From an uncultured Collinsella sp. (lineage in GTDB: Bacteria > Actinomycetota > Coriobacteriia > Coriobacteriales > Coriobacteriaceae): DNA of 24,331 nucleotides. The position numbers and the translations under genes are program-made. Positions 20,946 to 24,331 of this stretch are shown here, in pieces; positions within the stretch are counted from its first letter, which is position 1; every line of letters starts with the position of its first letter. The DNA lies in contig CAKURW010000025.1 in NCBI GenBank assembly GCA_934675795.1, forward strand, positions 1 through 24,331, read 5' to 3'. Under the pieces are notes generated by a model. That model did no database searches. It was not told the DNA's origin and saw only the letters and a list, made by a program, of their open reading frames with translations.

Positions 20946-23693
20946 ATGTCTGACAAGCGCCGCACTTTTGCCGTTATCGACGGCAACTCGCTCATGCACC
21001 GCGCCTTTCACGCCGTGCCGCCGACCATGAACGCGCCGGACGGTCGCCCCACCAACGCGATCTTTGGCTTTCTGAACATGTTTCTTAAGATGATTGATGC
21101 CTTTAACCCCGACGGTGTGGTCGTGGCGTTTGACAAGGGTAAGCCGCGCGTGCGCATGGAGATGCTGCCGCAGTATAAGGCGCAACGCCCGCCCATGGAC
21201 CCCGGTCTGCATGCGCAGTTCCCTATGATTAAGGAGCTGCTCACCGCGCTCAACGTGCCGATTCTGCAGTCCGAGGGCTGGGAAGGCGACGATATCCTGG
21301 GAACCATGGCGCGCCTGGGCGAGCAGGCCGGCTGCGACATGCTACTGGTGACCGGCGACCGCGACATGTATCAACTCGTGACCGAGCACGTCAACGTGGT
21401 CTCGACCCGCAAGGGCCTGTCTGACGTGGCGATCATGACGCCCGAGAGCGTGGACGACCTGTATCACGGCATTACGCCGGCGCTCGTGCCCGATTTTTAC
21501 GGTCTAAAGGGCGATACGTCCGACAACATCCCCGGTGTACCGGGCATCGGTCCCAAAAAGGCGAGTGCGCTCATTGCGAAGTACGGTAGCCTGGACGAAG
21601 TCATCGCGCATGCCGACGAGGTCAAGGGCAAGATGGGCGAGAACCTGCGTGCACACATCGATGACGCACTACTGAGCCGCAAGGTTGCGACAATTCGCAC
21701 CGATGCGCCCGTCGAGCTCGACTTTGAGGCGACGTCCTTCCCGGCGTTTTCTGCCGATGAGGTTTCCGCGGCGCTGGGTACGCTTGGTATCACCGCCATG
21801 CAGAACCGTTTCTTGGCGCTGATCGGCGGCGAGGGCGGGGCTGCTGCCTCCAGTGTGTTTGAGATACCTGCTATGGTTCGCTCAGCCGCCGGCGATGCTG
21901 ACGCGCTTGGTGCCGTTGCGGCTGAGGTCTCCCGCGCGATTGATGCCGGCGAGTGGGTCGCCGCCGTGGTGGACGACGACAAGGAAGAGGGCGCGCTCTT
22001 TGGACTGACGCGCACGCTGTGGTTGGCGACGTCCAAGGGCCTGTTCGCGCTCGAGGAGGGCGACAGCTGTGCGGCGGCTGAGGTCGAGGGCTTCAACTTC
22101 GTCCACGGCGTGATTGCCGGCGTGCTCGCGCGTCTGTTTATGGAGGGTCGCGTGGCGAGCCCGGATATGAAGGCGCTGTTGCACGAGCTTTCGCCCATCG
22201 ATTCTTCTGAGCCCGAGCTCATGGATCCGCTCGCTGCCGATTCTACGCGCATCTTCGATACCGTGGTTGCCGCCTACCTGCTGGATTCCGACCGCTCCGA
22301 GTTCGATGAGGCATATCTTGCCGATACGTATCTGCAGATGGCGCTGCCTGCGGCGCGCGGCGCAGAGGGTGCCGGTGAGGACGCTCCGGCGCCTGCCGCC
22401 CGTACTGCGGCTCTGACGCTGGCGCTCGTGGCACCGTTGCGCGAGTGCATGGCCCGTGAGAATGCCGCCAACGTGTTCGATGGCATCGAGATGCCGCTCG
22501 TTCCGGTACTTGCCAAGATGGAGCGCGCGGGCATGCTCGTGGACCCCGACCGTCTGCACAGTCTGTCCGAGGGTCTGGCGACCCAGATTACCGAGGTTGA
22601 GCGCAGTATTCGCGACCTGGCGGGTGACGAGACCTTTAACATCGGCAGTCCCATGCAGCTGTCGCATGTGCTCTTTGATGTGATGGGGCTTCCGACCAAG
22701 GGCCTCAAGAAGACTAAGCGCGGCTACTATTCGACCAACGCCAAGGTGTTGAGCGACCTTGCCCGCGACCACGAAATCGTGCGTCTGATCTTGGATTGGC
22801 GTGAAAAGTCCAAAATCAAGTCCACCTATCTGGATACGCTGGGCCCGCTGCGCCGTGGTGACGGTCGCGTGCACACCACGTACAACCAGACCATCACGGC
22901 AACGGGGCGTCTGTCCTCGAGCGACCCGAACCTGCAGAACATCCCGACGCGCTCGGAGCTGGGTCGTACCGTCAAGACGGCGTTTTCGGCAGGCGAGGGA
23001 AGCGTCTTTTTGGCGGTGGACTACTCGCAGATCGAGCTGCGTCTGCTGGCGCATCTCTCAGGTGACGAGCACTTGGTGCGCGCCTTTAACGAGGGCGAGG
23101 ACTTCCATGCCGAGACGGCGGCGCGCGTGTTCGGTGTGCCGGTGTCCGAGGTAACGCCCGACCTGCGCAGTCGCGCCAAGGCCGTGAACTTTGGCATCGT
23201 GTATGGCCAGCAGGCCTACGGCCTGTCGCAGTCGCTGCATATCTCGATGGCCGAGGCACGCGACATGATCGACCGCTACTACGAGGCCTACCCGGGCGTG
23301 CGCACGTTCCTCGACAACGTGGTGGCACGCGCCAAGCAGACGGGCTACGCCGAGACCATGTACGGCCGCCGTCGTCATATTCCGGAGCTCAAGGCCAAAA
23401 ACCCGCAACTCCGCGGCTTTGGCGAGCGCACGGCCATGAACCATCCCATGCAGGGAACCGCCGCCGACATCATCAAGATCGCGATGGCCCGCGTAAGCCG
23501 CCGCCTGGAAGAGGAAGGCTTTGCCGCCCACATGATCCTGCAAGTGCACGACGAACTGGACTTTGAGTGCCCCATCGACGAAGTCGAGCGCCTAACCACC
23601 ATGGTCCGCGACGTCATGGAGCACGTAGTAGACCTCCGCGTCCCCCTAATCGCCGAAGCCAGCACCGGCATAACCTGGGCCGACGCCAAATAG
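20946..23693 (+). CDS. polA: DNA polymerase I
   Basis: 915 aa. It fills gaps and removes RNA primers. Residues 1 to about 290 are the 5'-3' exonuclease (FEN) domain with AVIDGNSLMHRAF, WEGDDILGT, VTGDRDMYQL and GDTSDNIPGVPGIGPKKA. The middle (about 300-530) occupies the 3'-5' exonuclease position but shows no DXE pair, so proofreading is probably lost, as in many Gram-positive PolI. The polymerase domain fills the rest: motif A VDYSQIELR (D692), motif B RAKAVNFGIVYG, motif C QVHDEL (H868, D869). ATG 20946 has GAGGT upstream; an in-frame start at 20907 lacks an SD. Confidence 0.97.
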   Translation: MSDKRRTFAVIDGNSLMHRAFHAVPPTMNAPDGRPTNAIFGFLNMFLKMIDAFNPDGVVVAFDKGKPRVRMEMLPQYKAQRPPMDPGLHAQFPMIKELLTALNVPILQSEGWEGDDILGTMARLGEQAGCDMLLVTGDRDMYQLVTEHVNVVSTRKGLSDVAIMTPESVDDLYHGITPALVPDFYGLKGDTSDNIPGVPGIGPKKASALIAKYGSLDEVIAHADEVKGKMGENLRAHIDDALLSRKVATIRTDAPVELDFEATSFPAFSADEVSAALGTLGITAMQNRFLALIGGEGGAAASSVFEIPAMVRSAAGDADALGAVAAEVSRAIDAGEWVAAVVDDDKEEGALFGLTRTLWLATSKGLFALEEGDSCAAAEVEGFNFVHGVIAGVLARLFMEGRVASPDMKALLHELSPIDSSEPELMDPLAADSTRIFDTVVAAYLLDSDRSEFDEAYLADTYLQMALPAARGAEGAGEDAPAPAARTAALTLALVAPLRECMARENAANVFDGIEMPLVPVLAKMERAGMLVDPDRLHSLSEGLATQITEVERSIRDLAGDETFNIGSPMQLSHVLFDVMGLPTKGLKKTKRGYYSTNAKVLSDLARDHEIVRLILDWREKSKIKSTYLDTLGPLRRGDGRVHTTYNQTITATGRLSSSDPNLQNIPTRSELGRTVKTAFSAGEGSVFLAVDYSQIELRLLAHLSGDEHLVRAFNEGEDFHAETAARVFGVPVSEVTPDLRSRAKAVNFGIVYGQQAYGLSQSLHISMAEARDMIDRYYEAYPGVRTFLDNVVARAKQTGYAETMYGRRRHIPELKAKNPQLRGFGERTAMNHPMQGTAADIIKIAMARVSRRLEEEGFAAHMILQVHDELDFECPIDEVERLTTMVRDVMEHVVDLRVPLIAEASTGITWADAK

Positions 23694-23726
23694 GGAAGTG
23701 CCCACAACCCTAAAGTAACCAAACCA

Positions 23727-23760
23727 GAAGGGGGCTCCTTGCCAACAAGGAGCCCCCTTC
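23727..23760 (+). terminator. Terminator hairpin of polA
   Basis: A perfect 15-bp stem (23727-23741 with 23746-23760) closes the loop CCAA, 33 nt after the polA stop. The T-tract is weak (GTTCAATT). Confidence 0.8.
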
Positions 23761-23829
23761 GTTCAATTAAATTCAGCCTAAGTATCTAGACACTCAAGAC
23801 GCCATCTAGGCGGCAAACAAGTAAACCTA

Positions 23830-23967
23830 GGGCCTGGCCGGGCGGCACAGGTTAACTTTTCGTAGATTCCGCACGCAAAGAAAGCCACTTAATGTGGCTT
23901 TCGTCTTGCGCAGGACCTGACCGAGCGAAAAGTTATCCTGTGCCGCCCGGCCAGGCCCGATGGGACG
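23830..23967. repeat. Long palindromic element, family A copy 2
   Basis: Arms 23830-23862 and 23926-23958 pair at 32 of 33 positions (one T-T). The 63-nt loop holds a second hairpin, AAAGCCAC/GTGGCTTT (23881-23888 with 23894-23901), with an outer CGCAA/TTGCG. CGATGGGACG (23958-23967) follows and ends just before the HAD gene stop. No T-run follows the outer stem. Confidence 0.88.
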
Positions 23968-23968
23968 G

Positions 23969-24331
23969 CTACCGGGCCGCCAAGATAGCGTCGATGAGCG
24001 TCAGTACGCCCCCGTCGTTGTTGCTCGGAATGCGCCACTTGGCGTGCGCGTTCATGTGCTCCTCGGCATTGTCCACGATAAAGCTATGCCCGACGCGCTC
24101 CAGCATGGGGATGTCGTTGTAGGTATCGCCCACGGCGGCAGCATCGGCAATATCGATGCCCAGGTGCTCGCACAGGTGAGCGACGCCGGCGCCCTTGTCG
24201 ACGCCCAGGTTCATAAAGTCGATCCACTCGCGCCCAGCGTTGGTGACGTAGAGTTTGTCCGAGAACTCGGGGCTATAGGTCTCGCGGAAAGCGGGCTCGG
24301 CGTCGTAGCCGGGGAAGAAGACCGAAATCTT
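23969..24331 (-). CDS. HAD-superfamily (Cof-type) phosphatase, 3' part only
   Basis: The last 120 residues of a minus-strand gene whose start lies beyond the window. The frame is open to the window edge. HAD motif III/IV is clear: VDKGAGVAHLCEHLGID supplies the Lys, and AVGDTYNDIPML the acidic GDxxND pair; the remainder (SFIVDNAEEHM, then ILAAR) is the usual Cof/IIB ending. These hydrolyse small phosphate esters such as sugar phosphates or flavin nucleotides; the substrate cannot be told. Its stop is 1 nt from the conserved CGATGGGACG flank of the family A palindrome. Confidence 0.85.
   Translation of the reverse strand, partial: KISVFFPGYDAEPAFRETYSPEFSDKLYVTNAGREWIDFMNLGVDKGAGVAHLCEHLGIDIADAAAVGDTYNDIPMLERVGHSFIVDNAEEHMNAHAKWRIPSNNDGGVLTLIDAILAAR

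Noticed and set aside
21882..23054. 390-codon minus-strand frame inside polA.
   Set aside because: It is a shadow of the polA coding frame, with no SD and no recognisable domain.

Overview
The window is high-GC, densely coded DNA from a Gram-positive actinobacterium. The division genes sepF and divIVA, the absence of any outer-membrane gene, and the individual proteins fit a gut Coriobacteriia member, most likely Collinsella. This is recognition by eye, not a database search. I see no rRNA, tRNA, CRISPR array, transposase or phage gene. No gene-free stretch exceeds 300 bases.

Layout. (1) 58-7973, all on the plus strand: pgeF, then a complete high-affinity phosphate operon pstS-pstC-pstA-pstB-phoU, then yggS, sepF, yggT and divIVA. 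Without the pst genes this is the ylmD-ylmE-sepF-ylmG-divIVA block that follows ftsZ in many Gram-positives, so phosphate import sits inside the division cluster. The yggT gene appears to start at ATC. (2) 8140-11149: a minus-strand nitroreductase, an AT-rich small GIY-YIG-like gene that looks acquired, and a minus-strand low-affinity phosphate pair (pitA and a DUF47 partner). (3) 11400-15223, plus strand: a small conserved hypothetical, a BI-1-type membrane protein with a possible SD-masking leader, a microbial PARG-like (TIGR02452) protein with an altered catalytic motif, an SGNH hydrolase and a pentapeptide-repeat protein. (4) 15290-17740, minus strand: thiC behind a TPP riboswitch, then thiD, the pyrimidine branch of thiamine synthesis. 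(5) 17808-20779: a membrane-anchored hypothetical, then yaaA and an M18 aminopeptidase on the minus strand. (6) 20946-24331: polA and the 3' part of a HAD phosphatase that runs off the window.

The least explained signal is between the genes. Three families of long palindromes each occur twice. One has unrelated but fully paired outer arms (28 and 33 positions), a similar inner core, and the same flank CGATGGGACG (9305-9397 and 23830-23967). A second has conserved 14-bp arms around a variable loop of exactly 35 nt (18354-18423 and 19298-19367), on both sides of yaaA. A third is a 15-bp terminator stem present in two opposite orientations with a compensatory base-pair change (14542-14581 and 15236-15277), on both sides of the pentapeptide gene. 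All sit at 3' ends of genes, so they may be recurrent terminator or 3'-UTR RNA families or mobile palindromes of this lineage.
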